Position numbers and translations under genes: made by a program
Shown: positions 23,343 to 35,445 of the stretch, piece after piece
Numbering within the stretch: the first letter of the stretch is position 1
Layout: the number at the start of each line of letters is the position of its first letter
Notes under the pieces: generated by a model
Databases searched by the model: none
What the model was told of the DNA's origin: nothing
Seen by the model: the letters and a program-made list of their open reading frames with translations, nothing else
Source of the DNA: Mariannaea sp. PMI_226
Taxonomy: Eukaryota > Ascomycota > Sordariomycetes > Hypocreales > Nectriaceae
Assembly (NCBI GenBank): GCA_024336345.1
Contig: JANFOG010000003.1
Span: 3,292,501 to 3,356,500, forward strand
Length of the DNA: 64,000 nucleotides
Direction: 5' to 3'

Positions 23343-24860
23343 ATGGTCTCGCCACCAAGCTCTGTTCTTCCCCCAGCTCCCCGTACAGGGTCCGACACCT
23401 CGCCGAGAGCTTCTCGGTCAGACCGCCACGTCCGTATAGCTAGTATGTCGTCGTCTGCCTCAGCTGCTCTGCCCAAGGAAAAACGTGGTAATCGCTTCAC
23501 TCCGCCCTCTCCGTCGTCCTCTTCGTCTGCGCTTGCTGTTAGCAGCTCCCAAGAGACCGGCGTGATACAGAGTATTGAGCACGGAGACTGCATATCCAAC
23601 AACCTTGACGACACCCGCAGTTTGACTGAGAGCATTCGGCAACACATCATCGATGGCGGTCTACGGTACCATGCTTACCATGCCGGGAAATATCTGTTCC
23701 CCAACGACGAAACAGAGCAAGAACGAGAGGAAATGAAACACAATCTAACACTCTATCTATGCGACAACGAATACTTTTATGCGCCAGTCCATGCTCTGTT
23801 TGAGAAGGGAGGGGATGTGCTTGACCTGGGTGAGTCGACGGCTGGGCGTAAAACGGAGGCTATTTTTATTTTATTTCCCTTCTCCGATGGGCCTCAGCAG
23901 AATTATGCAAATGGTTCCAAGGTTCGAATCGTTACGAAAGAGCAATGCTGACCTCTGTTTTTTTCCCTCTTTTGCAGGGACTGGAACTGGAAGGTGGTGT
24001 ATTGACCGTAAGTTGTTATTCTCATATTCCCTCACCTGGCCGTGTGGGCCTGTGCCATGATACCTTGAGACTAACAATCAGTCATGTTAGTTGCTGATGA
24101 ATATCCCAATGTCGAATTCAATGGCATGGACCTGTCGCCGATTCAACCTGATTGGGTTCCTGAGAATGTCTTGTTCGTCGTTGACGATATTGAACACGAG
24201 GCGGGCTGGACTTATCCCGAGAACAAGTTCGATTACATCCATATCCGCCATACCGTCCATTCCATAAGAAACCGCCCTCAACTGTGGGAGCGAGTATTCA
24301 GGTATGTGCTACCCCGATGGAGCTCCCGTTTCTCAAATCAGGGGGGAGGGGGGAGAACCAAGCTAACTCGGGCTTCTCACAACACAAAAAGACATCTCAA
24401 ACCCGGCGGTTATGTGGAAGTGCAAGAATTTCAATATGTTGCGGCATGCGACGACGATTCATGTGATGGTCCATATGCCCTTCGGGACTTTCTACGCTAC
24501 TTACAAGAGGGCATGGCAGCACTCGGGCCCAATCTGCACGGCATCCTGTTTGTTGAAGAGGAGCTCAAAGCAGCTGGCTTCCAAGGGCTTAAACGAGTCA
24601 ACTTAAAATGTCCCATTGGTCCTTGGGCAAAGAAACCGCGTCTTCTCCAATGCGGCCACGTCCTCCGAGATGTCATCCTATGGGGTCTTAACGGCTTAGC
24701 ACGTAAACCCTTCCGTGATGGCTTGAAGTGGACTCTTGTTCAGATCGAGATGTTTCTCGTCGAAGTCCGCAAGGCGCTGTGTGAGGAGGTCGACGGGATG
24801 CCCAAGTATCGCCCCTACTTTCCCTTTCACAGCATCTACGCGCAAAAGCCTCATGATTAA
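23343..24860 (+). CDS. LaeA/UMTA-like SAM-dependent methyltransferase
   Basis: Four exons, 23343-23829, 23978-24007, 24082-24301 and 24392-24860, encode 401 aa; introns are 148, 74 and 90 bp with donors GTGAGT, GTAAGT and GTATGT. Residues 1-80 are Ser/Pro-rich and disordered. The methyltransferase domain starts with the fungal signature GLRYHAYHAGKYLFPNDETE, then motif I VLDLGTGTGRW (159-169, formed by joining exons 1 and 2), the GMDLSPIQPDWVPEN motif shared by LaeA and UMTA-type proteins, FDYIHIRH, and HLKPGGYVEVQE. These mark the LaeA-like family, whose members act in the nucleus or cytosol and often modulate secondary metabolism and development with velvet proteins. It is not the canonical LaeA orthologue: the N-terminus and several motifs differ. 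The third intron is 3n long and stop-free, so retention would add 30 residues before HLKPGG. Substrate unknown. Confidence 0.88.
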
Positions 24861-26420
24861 ACGAGCAGATGGGAGCGTTTTTTTTTTTTTTTGGCTAATT
24901 CAATATTAATGGAAGAGGGCTTCTCCTCGTGGAGGACATGCGTGAGGACAGCAGGCTCGGCTTCACTTTTCAGGAAGCTTTCTCAGCACGACACTCGTGC
25001 TACGACGTTCAGCCACGACACAATTTCATTTTTCATTTCATTACGACTAACGATTGCATATACACATGGTTTGAGATATCCAAACGGTTAATGTTTTCTT
25101 CTAGTGGCGTTTGGGAATTAGACAATTTCTTTGGTCTTGAGAGAGACAGAAGTGTAACCTCAATAGTTAGGTACAGGTTTGGGGCCATTGCTGGCAGTAC
25201 ACGGTGCCATGACGTTGTTTGAGTTAGAGTTAAAACGAATAAAACGAAGCAGTTCTTTTTTATGTCATGGATTTTATATCGAAATTACGATGGGAGCAAT
25301 TTACATTTGCTGTTGATAGATGTGTGATTTCAAGAAAATTTTGTTGACATCGGGACTCTTCATATAGTGAAAAACGACGATGGTAACATAAACAAGAAAC
25401 AATTCGCGAGACCCGATGTTCTTTTCTCAAACCGTCCAATCTAGTGAATTTTTTTATTTTTATTTCATAGACGGATTGGTCATGGTGGCCGTTGCACCAC
25501 GTAGTTCTACTTAGGTAGTTCAAGATGGATGGCTCTTTGAAACCCACAACACTCTGGAGATGACGACAAAGTCGGATGAAGTTGACGTCGCCAATTCTAG
25601 TCACCCACCATTCCAGTGCGTAAAATGCGGCTCAAACACACTCATACAATAGTTCCATGCAGCAAGGCTGAGAGAGGGATTCCTATTTCTAGTCTTATAT
25701 AATCAAGATGTTACCACACAGATAACGAAATCCCTACGCTAAACACAACCTTAAGCGAAGGTGGGTTGATCGCAAACGCAAAAGAACCGTCGAGATCTGA
25801 AAGAATTGCCTAATCTGGACAGTTCCGCAGGGATTGCCGGACATAAGCAAAGCCGACTGTATCTCGCCTATTGGCTGGACCACCTAGAAAAACGCGTCAA
25901 ATGACTGTGATGACTTGTGAACGTTGGTTGTTGCAGCGAGATTGCAGCAGTCTTTTGCGTGGCGAATAGCGACCTGCCTATTTGGACATGGTTAGTTGTA
26001 ATACTCGGGGTCCATCGATCCAGGTCAATGCCCCAATAGCACCGCAGCATATGAAATATTTCATCCATATCCAGCGAAGAGCAGCCAAACATAGTATGTA
26101 GTTAGTAGGTAGCAATGCTGGAATTGCCTGTTGCCATGCGCGCGGTCTAACGTCCAGGTATCCATCTGAGATCCGCGTCATCTTCAAACGTCCTCACTGA
26201 CGAATCCTTATGCACCACAAAATCTGAGTCAACCCCAGATTCTTCATCGGGGATAGCTCTTTTTCTTGCAACCCTTCTCTTTCTTTTTTCTTTTTTCGAT
26301 ACTGGAGGATTCCCTTGATGAGCTGAATTAGCATAAAGGCGACGTCTGGCTTTTGGGGGAGGGAAAGCTCTTGCTTCTCAATCCTCAGAACCGTCAGCGC
26401 ATTTGCTCTGCCTGCTCATC
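24861..26420. other. intergenic between LaeA-like and ABCC genes
   Basis: Begins with a T-homopolymer (about 24878-24892) in the 3' flank. The rest is unremarkable, AT-leaning DNA with only short unsupported frames. Promoter of the ABCC gene lies at its right end; a T/C-rich tract is visible at about 26257-26295. Confidence 0.45.
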
Positions 26421-29400
26421 ATGAGCTCAACTCTTTGCATCAACGATGGCGCCTTCGGGCCTGGAGTTCAAGGGTGCCGAGGAGACTTCGATTTCACGCA
26501 AAAGTTTGAACGCATTTTCTTTTCCATCATTCCAGCTTCAGTATTTATTGCCGCCGCAATTACTCGAGTTGCCGTGTTGTCGCAACGTCCTCGAATCGTT
26601 GGTGGCGCGATCTTGCAATATGCGAAATTGGTGAGTTTGGGTCTCTGGATTCTTTGGTGACAATATGGCGCCAAAACAACAGCAACAGTATAAACTGACT
26701 AGCTTGGTCCGTTAGATCACAATTTCCATCTTCTCAGTCCTCCAGGTTGCAATACTAGCTCTTTTCGTCACCGGAGCACCAGGCGTAGTACATGGCCTTT
26801 CAACAGCCGGTGCCTCCCTTGTCTTTATTGCATCCCTATTCATCATTGCGCTTTCATATGTAGAGCACTCCCGGGCTCAGAGGCCGTCAACATTGCTTAT
26901 CATCTACATTCTGCTATCGCTGCTTTTTGATATTGCCCAGGTACGAACTGCATGGCTCAGCATAGCCAGCGTCGGTCAGACTTCCCTCGCTCGCCTCTTC
27001 ACCTCATCAGTTGCTCTGAAGGCCGTCATACTATGTCTCGAGGCTATCCCAAAAACACGATGGATCCATTGGGTCGCTAGTGAACATAGCCCAGAAGAAT
27101 CCAGCAGCCTGTTGAGTCTGGGAGTATACTATTGGTTGAACAAACTCTTCCTCCGTGGCTATCGCGATGTTCTATCTGTTGATGACTTGTATCCTTTGGA
27201 TTCAAACATGGTGGCGCAAGGACTCTATGATAAGCTTGCTCGCCAGCTCCGAGTTCATTGTTACCATGATGAGCCTACCTTCGGTTTATGCAAGGACCTC
27301 TGCAAAGCCCTTGTTGGTCCTCTGCTCGCACCCGTTGCGCCCCGAATTGCACTCGTGGGCTTCAAGTATTGCCAGCCCTTCTTCATCAACTCGATGCTTG
27401 AATATTTGCAGACACCGTATGATCCGTCAACCAATAATCTAGGATACGGACTCATCGGTGCCTGCTTCTTAATCTATATGGGCATTACCTTGTCTACTGC
27501 TTGGTATAACTACTACAACCAAAAGGTAGTCTACATGACGCGATCATGTCTAGCTGCAGCCATTTATCGGAAGACCACACGCACCAAGTTGACCGCAGCC
27601 GATGACTCTGCTGCCGTGACGTTGATGAGTACAGACCTAGAAAGGATTATTCGGGGTAGCCCCTTTATCCACGAGATGTGGGCAAATACCGTCGAAGTAG
27701 CTATTGGAAGTTGGTTGCTCCAGAGGCAGCTAGGAGTCGCCTTCATCTCTCCTATCATCGTCATCGCAGTGTGCGCCGTCATCCTTGGGCGTGTGCTGAG
27801 CCTCGTCGGGAAGAAGCAGATGGCTTGGATGGCCAAGATTCAGAACCGCGTCGGACTGACTGCAAATGCCATCTCGAACATGAAGCTCTACAAGATCTCA
27901 GGCATCACAGGTCCCGTAGCCGATCTGATCCAGAGCCTTCGTGTCGATGAAATCAAGGTCGGCAATAAGTTTCGGTGGTTGGCGATTCTTGCTGCCGTCC
28001 TAGGTTTCGCACCTCTTTGTCTATCACCCGTCGTTACTTTTGCAGTCACGTCCAAGCATCTCGATGTGAACAAGCTCTTCACTTCGTTCTCTTACATTGT
28101 TCTGCTCTCCACGCCTCTAATTGTCATGTTCCAAGTGCTGCCAAACATTTTCGCCGCTCTGACATGTTTGCAGCGTATTCAAAGGTTCCTAGCAGATGAG
28201 CCGCGAAACGACTTTCGCAAGCGGCCTATTGTCCCATCCTCCAGCTCCGAAGAAAAGACTGAAGGAAGCAGCACCGAAAATCCTGTAGCATTTCATATTG
28301 AAGATGGCAGCTTCGGATGGGGTGGAGAAAAGATGACTCTCAATCGAATCAATACGTCAATCCCTGCTAACCAGCTTACTTTGGTGGTCGGCCAAGTTGC
28401 ATCTGGGAAGTCTACGTTCTGCAAAGTACTTCTAGGAGAGATTCCAGTGTCGTCAGGAACAGTGACGGCATTCTTCCCGCCTTCTCAGATCGGATACTGT
28501 GAACAGACGCCTTTTCTTTACAACGCATCCTTCAAGGACAATATCATAGGCCACTGCGAATTTGACCAAAAGAAGTATGACGAGATTGTTGAGGCGACTA
28601 TGCTGAATACGGACGTTGCTCTTCTCCCGGATAGCCACGATACCAAGGTTGGTAGCAGCGGTATCATGCTGAGCGGTGGCCAGAAACAACGTGTCTCAGT
28701 AGCTCGAGCTTTGTACTCGGAGGCAGATGTCATGATATTTGATGATGTTCTAAGCGGACTTGATAACTATACGGAAGCTGAGCTATTCCATCGCGTGTTT
28801 GGACCGGATGGCATCACTCGCCGCCGAAACGTCACAGTTGTTATTTGCACACATTCAGTTCAACATCTTCCCACCGCAGACCATATCATTGCCCTTGACA
28901 CAGATGGTACCGTTATCGAGCAGGGAAATTTCCAGGAGCTTATGAGGAATAATAAATATGTTCAGAGCCTCGGAGTAAAGGAGGCCTTCGGAGTACCCCA
29001 ACCCAAGGCTGAAAAGCTGACTGAGAAGCAAGCCCTGACCAAGTCCAAAGAGTCTTCGCCTGCGCTTAAATCTGCTCTAGATGACAAGTCACGCCAACTG
29101 GGAGACTTTACCATATACAAGCACTACTTTGGCAGTGTTGGTGTCATGTCTCTATCGGTTCTGATACTCTGTGCTATCCTTGGCGGAGTATGCAATAACC
29201 TCTTTACCGTTTGGTTGAACTTCTGGTCTGCGGATACATTCAACAAATCCAACGGCTTCTATGTGGGCATATTTGGCCTCTTTGGTGTCCTTCAGGTTGT
29301 CTTCCTCGGCCTCACTGCCACGACAGCGCTCATCTTCATGATCTCGTCATCCGGTACTGCTCTCCACCAACGAGCCATTACCACAGTCATCACAGCGCCG

Positions 29401-30979
29401 CTCAAGTTCTTCACCACAACAGATTCGGGGATAGTAACAAACCTGTTCTCCCAGGATATGACTATCCTAGACAGTGAACTCCCAATGTCAATAATCAACT
29501 TCTCGATAGACATGGCTGTCAGTATCGGAAATGCCTTCGTTATCGCATCTGCTTCGCCGTATCTGGCCATTAGCTACCCTTTTTTGATTGGAATTCTATT
29601 CGTTGTGCAAAAGTTTTATCTTCGGACATCGCGACAGATGCGTCTGCTCGATCTCGAGGCGAAAAGCCCGCTATAGTAAGTTCAAACCTCTCGCTAATCA
29701 AACCAGATAGAAAAGAAAGACAGGCTGATGTTAGAACAGTACGCATTACTTGGACACCATCAAGGGAGTTGCTACCATTCGTGCATTTGGGTGGGAAGGT
29801 CTAGATGTTGAGCACAACAACAAGCTTCTCGATACCTCACAGCGGCCGGCCTACTTACTCGCCATGATTCAGCAATGGTTGATCACCACGCTGAACCTCA
29901 TTGTTGCAGGCATTGCAATCGTTGTGACATGCCTTGCAACGCAGCTTCGAGTCAGCACAGGCCTTACCGGTGCTTCCTTGGTGACATTGTTGTCGTTCAG
30001 CGACAGCATTATGAATCTCATTCGGGCGTATACCCTGCTAGAGACATCTCTTGGTGCTGTCAGCCGCCTCAGGACGTTCAGCGAGACGGTCAAGCCGGAG
30101 GATCAACCAGATGAGGACCTCGTGCCTCCTCAAGAATGGCCACAGGGGGGACGTATCGACATTAAAAACGTCTCTGCCTCATATGAATCCAAGCCAGAGG
30201 ATGAAGCCGACGGTACGACTGTGTCACCTTCCAACCTTGTTGTTCGAGATCTCACTTTGAGCATCTTACCGGGGGAAAAGGTTGCCATTTGCGGCCGAAC
30301 TGGAAGTGGAAAGTCAACCATGATTCTCTTGCTACTTCGGCTTCTGGACCCCCTGCCATTTTGCAAGAAAAACATGGAGATTGATGGTGTCCCCTTCCAT
30401 CGTATTGATCGAGCGACTCTCCGTCAGCGCATCATCGCCATTCCACAAGATGCCGTCTTCCTTCCGGATGGCAGTGTCGTGAAGGCTAATATCGATCCCT
30501 TGGGCGTTGCAACGTCAGAAGAGTGCCTCGATGTCCTCGCTGCTGTTGGCCTCGCTAACTTCGTCGCTGACCGTGGCGGCCTAGATGCCAGCATGAGCGC
30601 CGGGGATCTCAGCGCAGGGCAGAAACAACTCTTCAGCCTTGCCCGAGCCATTCTCCGCAAGCGCATCCGCGATCGCCTAAACGACGGCGAGAAGTATGGC
30701 GGAATCTTGCTACTGGACGAAGTGAGCAGCAGCGTCGACAAAGCTACGGATCGTGCAATGCAGGAAATAATCCGCACCGAATTCGAACGATACACGATCA
30801 TCATGGTATCGCACAGGCTTGATATGGTGATTGACTTCTTCGACAGAGTTGTCATTCTTGACAAGGGATCAGTTGTAGAATCTGGAAACCCGAAGGCTCT
30901 AGTGGACACACCGGGAACTCGATTTGGTGACTTGTGGTCCATTGAGCATCACGATTCTTCCAGCAGTATGAGCGAATAG
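26421..30979 (+). CDS. ABCC (MRP)-type ABC transporter, metabolite/multidrug exporter
   Basis: Exons 26421-26630, 26716-29675 and 29740-30979 encode 1469 aa; introns of 85 and 64 bp have donors GTGAGT and GTAAGT. An in-frame TTG precedes the ATG at 26421 and is not used. The plan is TMD0-TMD1-NBD1-TMD2-NBD2. TMD0 begins after the motif CRGDFDFT, as in FUM19-like fungal pumps. NBD1: Walker A GQVASGKST (629-637), signature LSGGQKQR (about 722), Walker B MIFDDVLSGLD, with Asp instead of catalytic Glu, as is normal for ABCC NBD1. NBD2: Walker A GRTGSGKST (1242-1250), signature LSAGQKQL (about 1347), Walker B LLLDEVSSSVD. The second splice restores LYTHYLDTIKGVATIRAFG. It should export conjugates, drugs or secondary metabolites through plasma or vacuolar membrane. 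It is convergent with the Cys/His-rich gene, only 301 bp away, and lies about 1.6 kb behind the LaeA-like gene on the same strand. Confidence 0.94.
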
Positions 30980-31280
30980 TTAGGCCAAGGTTGATATCTT
31001 TCATATACTTTGAGACTCTGTATGAGTCTTGTACCGGGACATTGATGAACAATTGGAAGAAACACGAGGACACATCACTGGATTTTGGGGAGCAAAAATA
31101 TTAAGAAGCAAAAACATAATTCAACACTACCTAATCTATAAAGATGCACACCAGACGTTGACAATACCAGTCCTCCAAATGCTGAACCATTGCCATCTTG
31201 CGACGACTTGAAGTGAATTCGCCCCCGTGTAAATGCTTTTCCACAAGGCGTTGGTTTGCAATTTTCTGTAAGTAGGTTCC
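30980..31280. other. convergent 3' intergenic region
   Basis: 301 bp between the stop codons of two convergent genes; presumably both 3' UTRs and polyadenylation regions, so transcripts may overlap. No clear terminator signal identified. Confidence 0.5.
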
Positions 31281-32120
31281 TTACAGGGCGAAGATGGCAC
31301 CAGCGATGAGGGCAGCCAGGCCAGCGACGGCCTTCTGGCTGGCACCGGAGACGATAACGGGGGTCTCGACGGGAGGGCAGTGCTCGCCGTGGCATCCCTC
31401 GGGGATCCAGGGCTTGACGGGGGTCTTGCAGTTCTCGCCAGTGCAGGGGCAGTTCTCGCCGTGGCAGGGCTCGATGGGCTTGCAGTTGTCGCCGGTGCAG
31501 GGAACGATGGGAGGGCAGTGCTCGCCGTGGCAGGGCTCGACGGGCTTGACGGGAATGATGGGAGTAACATGGGGAACGGGGCAGTTCTCGTGGCAGATGG
31601 GCTCAATCTTGCACTCCTCGAGGACGCAGATCTCCTTGTGACCACACTCCTCACCGTGGCAGGGCTCGTGGCAGCACTCCTCGCCGTGGCAGACGAACTT
31701 CTTCTCGCCCTCGTCGTGCTTCTTCTCCCAGTGGCACTCCTCGCCGTGGCAGACGATCTTCTGCTCACAGTTGCCCTCGGAGTACCAGCAGTGCTCGCCC
31801 TCGCAGATGACAATCTTGTCCCAGTCATCGCCGTGGCACTTCTCGGGGCAGCAGTGGCCGTCACGGCAGACAATCTGCCAGCGGTCGGGGCAAGACCAGT
31901 TGTGCTCGGGAGCACACCAGTCACCATAGCAGATGATGGTCAGGTCGATGGGAACGACTACGATGGTGTCGACGACGGTCTCAGTGACGACGGGGCCATA
32001 AGGCTTGGTGTAGTCCGGCTTGGGAACGTGAGTGGGAAGAGTGTAGTTGTTGTGGCCGTAGTTGGCGGTGGCGGAGGCCAGGGTGCCCATGGCAAGAGCA
32101 GCGACAGCAGTGGAACGCAT
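31281..32120 (-). CDS. secreted Cys/His-rich repeat protein with GPI-like tail
   Basis: Intronless, 279 aa. An N-terminal signal peptide (about residues 1-19, ending in LASATA) precedes a short Pro/Thr-rich stretch. From about residue 63 to 250 the protein holds 31 Cys and some 20 His, arranged round the hexapeptide C-x-G-[DE]-x-C: CYGDWC, CEGEHC, CHGEEC (three times), CHGEHC (twice), CHGENC, CTGDNC and CTGENC, plus related CRDGHC. The spacing shortens and becomes Pro-rich towards the C-terminus. The last ~22 residues (SGASQKAVAGLAALIAGAIFAL) look like a GPI-anchor signal. Cys, His and acidic residues in a compact repeat suggest metal binding (zinc or copper) or dense disulfides at the cell wall; this is inference. 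Strong C-ending codon bias implies high expression. I do not recognise a described family. Confidence 0.87.
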   Translation of the reverse strand: MRSTAVAALAMGTLASATANYGHNNYTLPTHVPKPDYTKPYGPVVTETVVDTIVVVPIDLTIICYGDWCAPEHNWSCPDRWQIVCRDGHCCPEKCHGDDWDKIVICEGEHCWYSEGNCEQKIVCHGEECHWEKKHDEGEKKFVCHGEECCHEPCHGEECGHKEICVLEECKIEPICHENCPVPHVTPIIPVKPVEPCHGEHCPPIVPCTGDNCKPIEPCHGENCPCTGENCKTPVKPWIPEGCHGEHCPPVETPVIVSGASQKAVAGLAALIAGAIFAL

Positions 32121-35100
32121 TTTGAAGGTTGGTTGGTGTGTTATTTCTGAATGAATGACTAGGTTGAAAAACCGAAGAGAGCTCTCGGGTGATAAGCGAA
32201 GGAATCGAGGCTGGTTGAAATGATTGTGAGTGATGAGAAAAGAATCGATGGAGGACGGATCCCAAGCTCTTCTTTATACCCAAGAGGCTCTTCCTCTGGC
32301 ACCTCATTTCTGGTCTGCATCTTTGCCCGTGCATGCCTCAGTTGTGTCAGTCAGTGTATACCAGCCCTTGACAAGTACACTATGGGCAGCAGTAGCTTGG
32401 TGCTTCGAGGAGAAAATGAGACAATGGCCCCCCTTCACCTTGACCGACCAAGAATGCCTCTGAGCCAGTGTTGTCCCAACTCCCTTTGACGCGTCTTGCT
32501 TCCTGATCACCCAACCTGCCCCCCATAAACACCGAAAGGCATTCCACGACGCGCAAGTTCCCCCCGATTATTCCGTTTCTAAGATTACATTGGATTCCAG
32601 ATAGTGGATGGCCCAGTATCATACCTCCATGCTTGCCCGGAACTCGATCTCTAGTCCCAACCGCCTTACGGGTCTTTCGGTCCGTCGCTAAATCGCTTTA
32701 TCGACTCTCGTTAGTTCCTCAAATTGTTACGGAGTACTCTCGGTGCTAGTACCTGGTGCCCTCTCAAAAGTGATCCAAAAAGAAGACATCACTCAGCATT
32801 GCTGGTATGGTTCAAGCCAATAAGAAAGGCGACGTTCCGAACCAGCCTAATAGAATGGGGCTACGTATGAAGCAGGGCAAAGCTGTAGCAGAATTTTAGT
32901 GCCAGATTTCACCCTCATTGTGTTGAGAATACTGTAAAACCTCGATCCGAGGGTGGCCAGGCAGGGGTTTAAGGTCCCATTCAAGTGACACTGAGGCTCA
33001 CATGGATGGGACGAGACAACAATTGACAGCCTGAGACTATACTAATTGGCCTGTGTCAAGGGCAAAGAAAAGGGTATGGCTAGCCTTGAAGAGGGAGGGT
33101 TCCGATCTGAATGAAACGTTGTGTTGATAGTAAGACAGCACCATTGATGTCGAACTGCACCAATCGTCTACGGGCCGGCAGCTCTGCCGCTCCACCCGCA
33201 AAGCACGGCTCCGGGTGGAGCCTCGGAGACCCAACAGAGAGTATAGGGTAGCTTCTGGCAAACTCCAACTTTCTAATACTCTTTTATCTTTATAACGGAT
33301 CTAATAAAAATTCGCGATAGATAATTGGTCTCTTTGCAAGTATTGGTCATATTATCTCTAATTTAAGATTTGTATCTCAAATGTTGAAGAAACGCGAAGG
33401 CAAGCATATGCTTTGACAATATGCCTATTGTTGAATGCTTGATTTGAAGGCATCTATCTTCCATCCCGAGTAGAAACAGGGTCGCCCAATCCGAAACAAG
33501 TAAACACAATTTCATCGATATCATAGCATACCTAATTTCCTTTTCCGCGTATGTCCAAGTCACCGAAACCGCTTGCTACCCAACGCCTCCCAATCACCTA
33601 TCATCAGCACAGCAGCCCATCATCGTTCTCACGCTGTTCGTCCTTGAACATTACTCTGGTAAGTTTGCTGACCATGCCGGCCAACACATGGAAGCATTCT
33701 CTCAGTTCACCTCCAGCACAAGCAGTCTCCGAGATCTGATTCAACCTCTGGAACTTGGTTGGAGAGAACCAGATCGTGGCCCGGAATGCCAGAGGCTGGC
33801 ACAGCATTGTTCCCATTTGGGAGCTTGAGCCCTGATTCGCTGCATCTCAATTGTTTATCGCGACAGTCAATAAATGGTCTCATACTGCCCGCCTCAAAAC
33901 AAGACTGTGAACAATGTCTAGCTGTAGCTAGCTGGAAAGCATTCCGGAGTACATCCAAGGAACTTTCGAAGGGAGCCCCCAGGGCGTGTTTATGCCCACT
34001 TCGCCTATTCCTTCACATGTACTATCAAGTCCCGCATAATAATTTCAATGGAAGCGTCATTGAATTACTCCGAGCGGGTATGCATTCTCAGTTTTGTTTC
34101 AGCACAAGGTCGTGTGGCCCTTGCTGGCCGAGTTCCGATCCCTTTTCGCGTATAACCGCTACTATCACTATGCAAGACGCGTCACAACCCAAACATATTG
34201 CCTACTTTGTACTGATCTGATCTGAGATTACCTACTACCAGTGTGCTTATGATAGGAGAGCCCATGATTGTCCTGCCAAAGGGGTGCCATCTATGATATG
34301 ACATGCTGACTGAGAAGCTTTGTTATCAAGACGCTTCTCAGTATTCATAAGCCATGGCACGCACCTTCTCATATCCGACTTGGAATCAGTCCACCTCAAG
34401 GAAATAAACACGTTCGTTCTATACAAAATCCTTGCTGCTAGACGTTAGAACTGAAAAATTTGCCGTTCTTTATCTGACGCTCTCCATCGCTCCACACCAG
34501 TGTGATTCATCTTATTGATCCTTTGATCTCGACTTTCGCCTCACGGACTCTAGTATCTGTCAACACCAAATAAATTGCACTGGTGAGGAGAACTTATGAC
34601 ATATAACTCCTATCATATAATGCAGGTCAATACACGATCGATAGAATATCGCAAGGAACATCTGTATTCTATGATTTCCTTGCTGTTGTCGGTACCCCAG
34701 CAGAGAATAGACGTTCTCGCGGTATGGGTAGCGGCTTCGATATCGGTCGCCGCACCTCATATTGAGAGACAATGATGAGATAATTATTGTCGATCATCCG
34801 AACCAAAGCGATCATTTTACAATAAAGGGTATAAAAATCCAGGCCCATGAATTGGGAAAGGATGCCTTGCAACTCACGACAGCATACCACTCAAAATCGG
34901 TCAAGGGCTATGCCGCTTTTTCATAAATGCAAGTGTAATTTGCTGGACATTCACCTTCTCTCATTGAAATGGTTACTTTTACCAAAATCAATCCTAGAGC
35001 CGACCAAAGCCAGTCGTCAAGCTTGAGGTAGATTGGGCAGACGAAGGTGTCAGGCCTATTCCAACTTTCTTCAACTCAAGAGCCGTCCTTGATAGCCGAT

Positions 35101-35445
35101 GATCTGCAGGCAAGAGAGGGGAAGTGGGCGCTCCCCATGGCTGTCAACCATGAGGCGGGCTCGTCATTGGAGCGCGCATTTTCCCGGGCCTGCTCTTAGT
35201 TTCGGGGAAGCCTGTCGATAATGCAACCGATACTCCGCAGAAAGCCCCTCCCGTGTATGATCAGGAGATGTGAGGGGCTCAATGAATGAAACCGGATGAG
35301 CGTTGCGTAGACGGACGAAAGCAAATCCATAGAGTAGCCAACGGGACAGCACGTTGTCCGAAGCATATTTATTCGTTCCTCTTCCCGTGCTAGTTATCCG
35401 AGATCACTCATTCTCAATTATCACGTAGCAAAAAACTTGAACACC
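32121..35445. other. 3.3-kb intergenic region
   Basis: Promoter of the Cys/His-rich gene at its left end and of the MetE-like gene at its right end. Contains one TACGGAGTA word (32728-32736). Frames in the middle (for example 33759-34220, which does begin with ATG, and antisense frames around 33604-33958) have no recognisable domain. Nothing else seen. Confidence 0.45.
32273..32278 (-). promoter_or_regulatory. TATA box of the Cys/His-rich gene
   Basis: On the minus strand TATAAA, in the context GGTATAAAGAAG, lies 153-158 bp before the start codon, giving a leader of roughly 120 nt. A clean TATA box at this distance fits a strongly or inducibly expressed gene. Confidence 0.5.

Noticed and set aside
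23918..23935. T-loop-like word GGTTCGAATCG inside intron 1 of the LaeA-like gene, suggesting a tRNA
   Set aside because: No acceptor stem, D-arm or anticodon arm can be folded round it.
31380..32150. 256-codon plus-strand frame and a 263-codon minus-strand second frame over the Cys/His-rich gene
   Set aside because: Both are by-products of strong codon bias and the repetitive CHGE wording. Only the 279-codon frame gives a signal peptide, ordered repeats and a GPI-like tail.
33759..34220. 153-codon frame
   Set aside because: No recognisable domain and non-coding composition, although it begins with an ATG.
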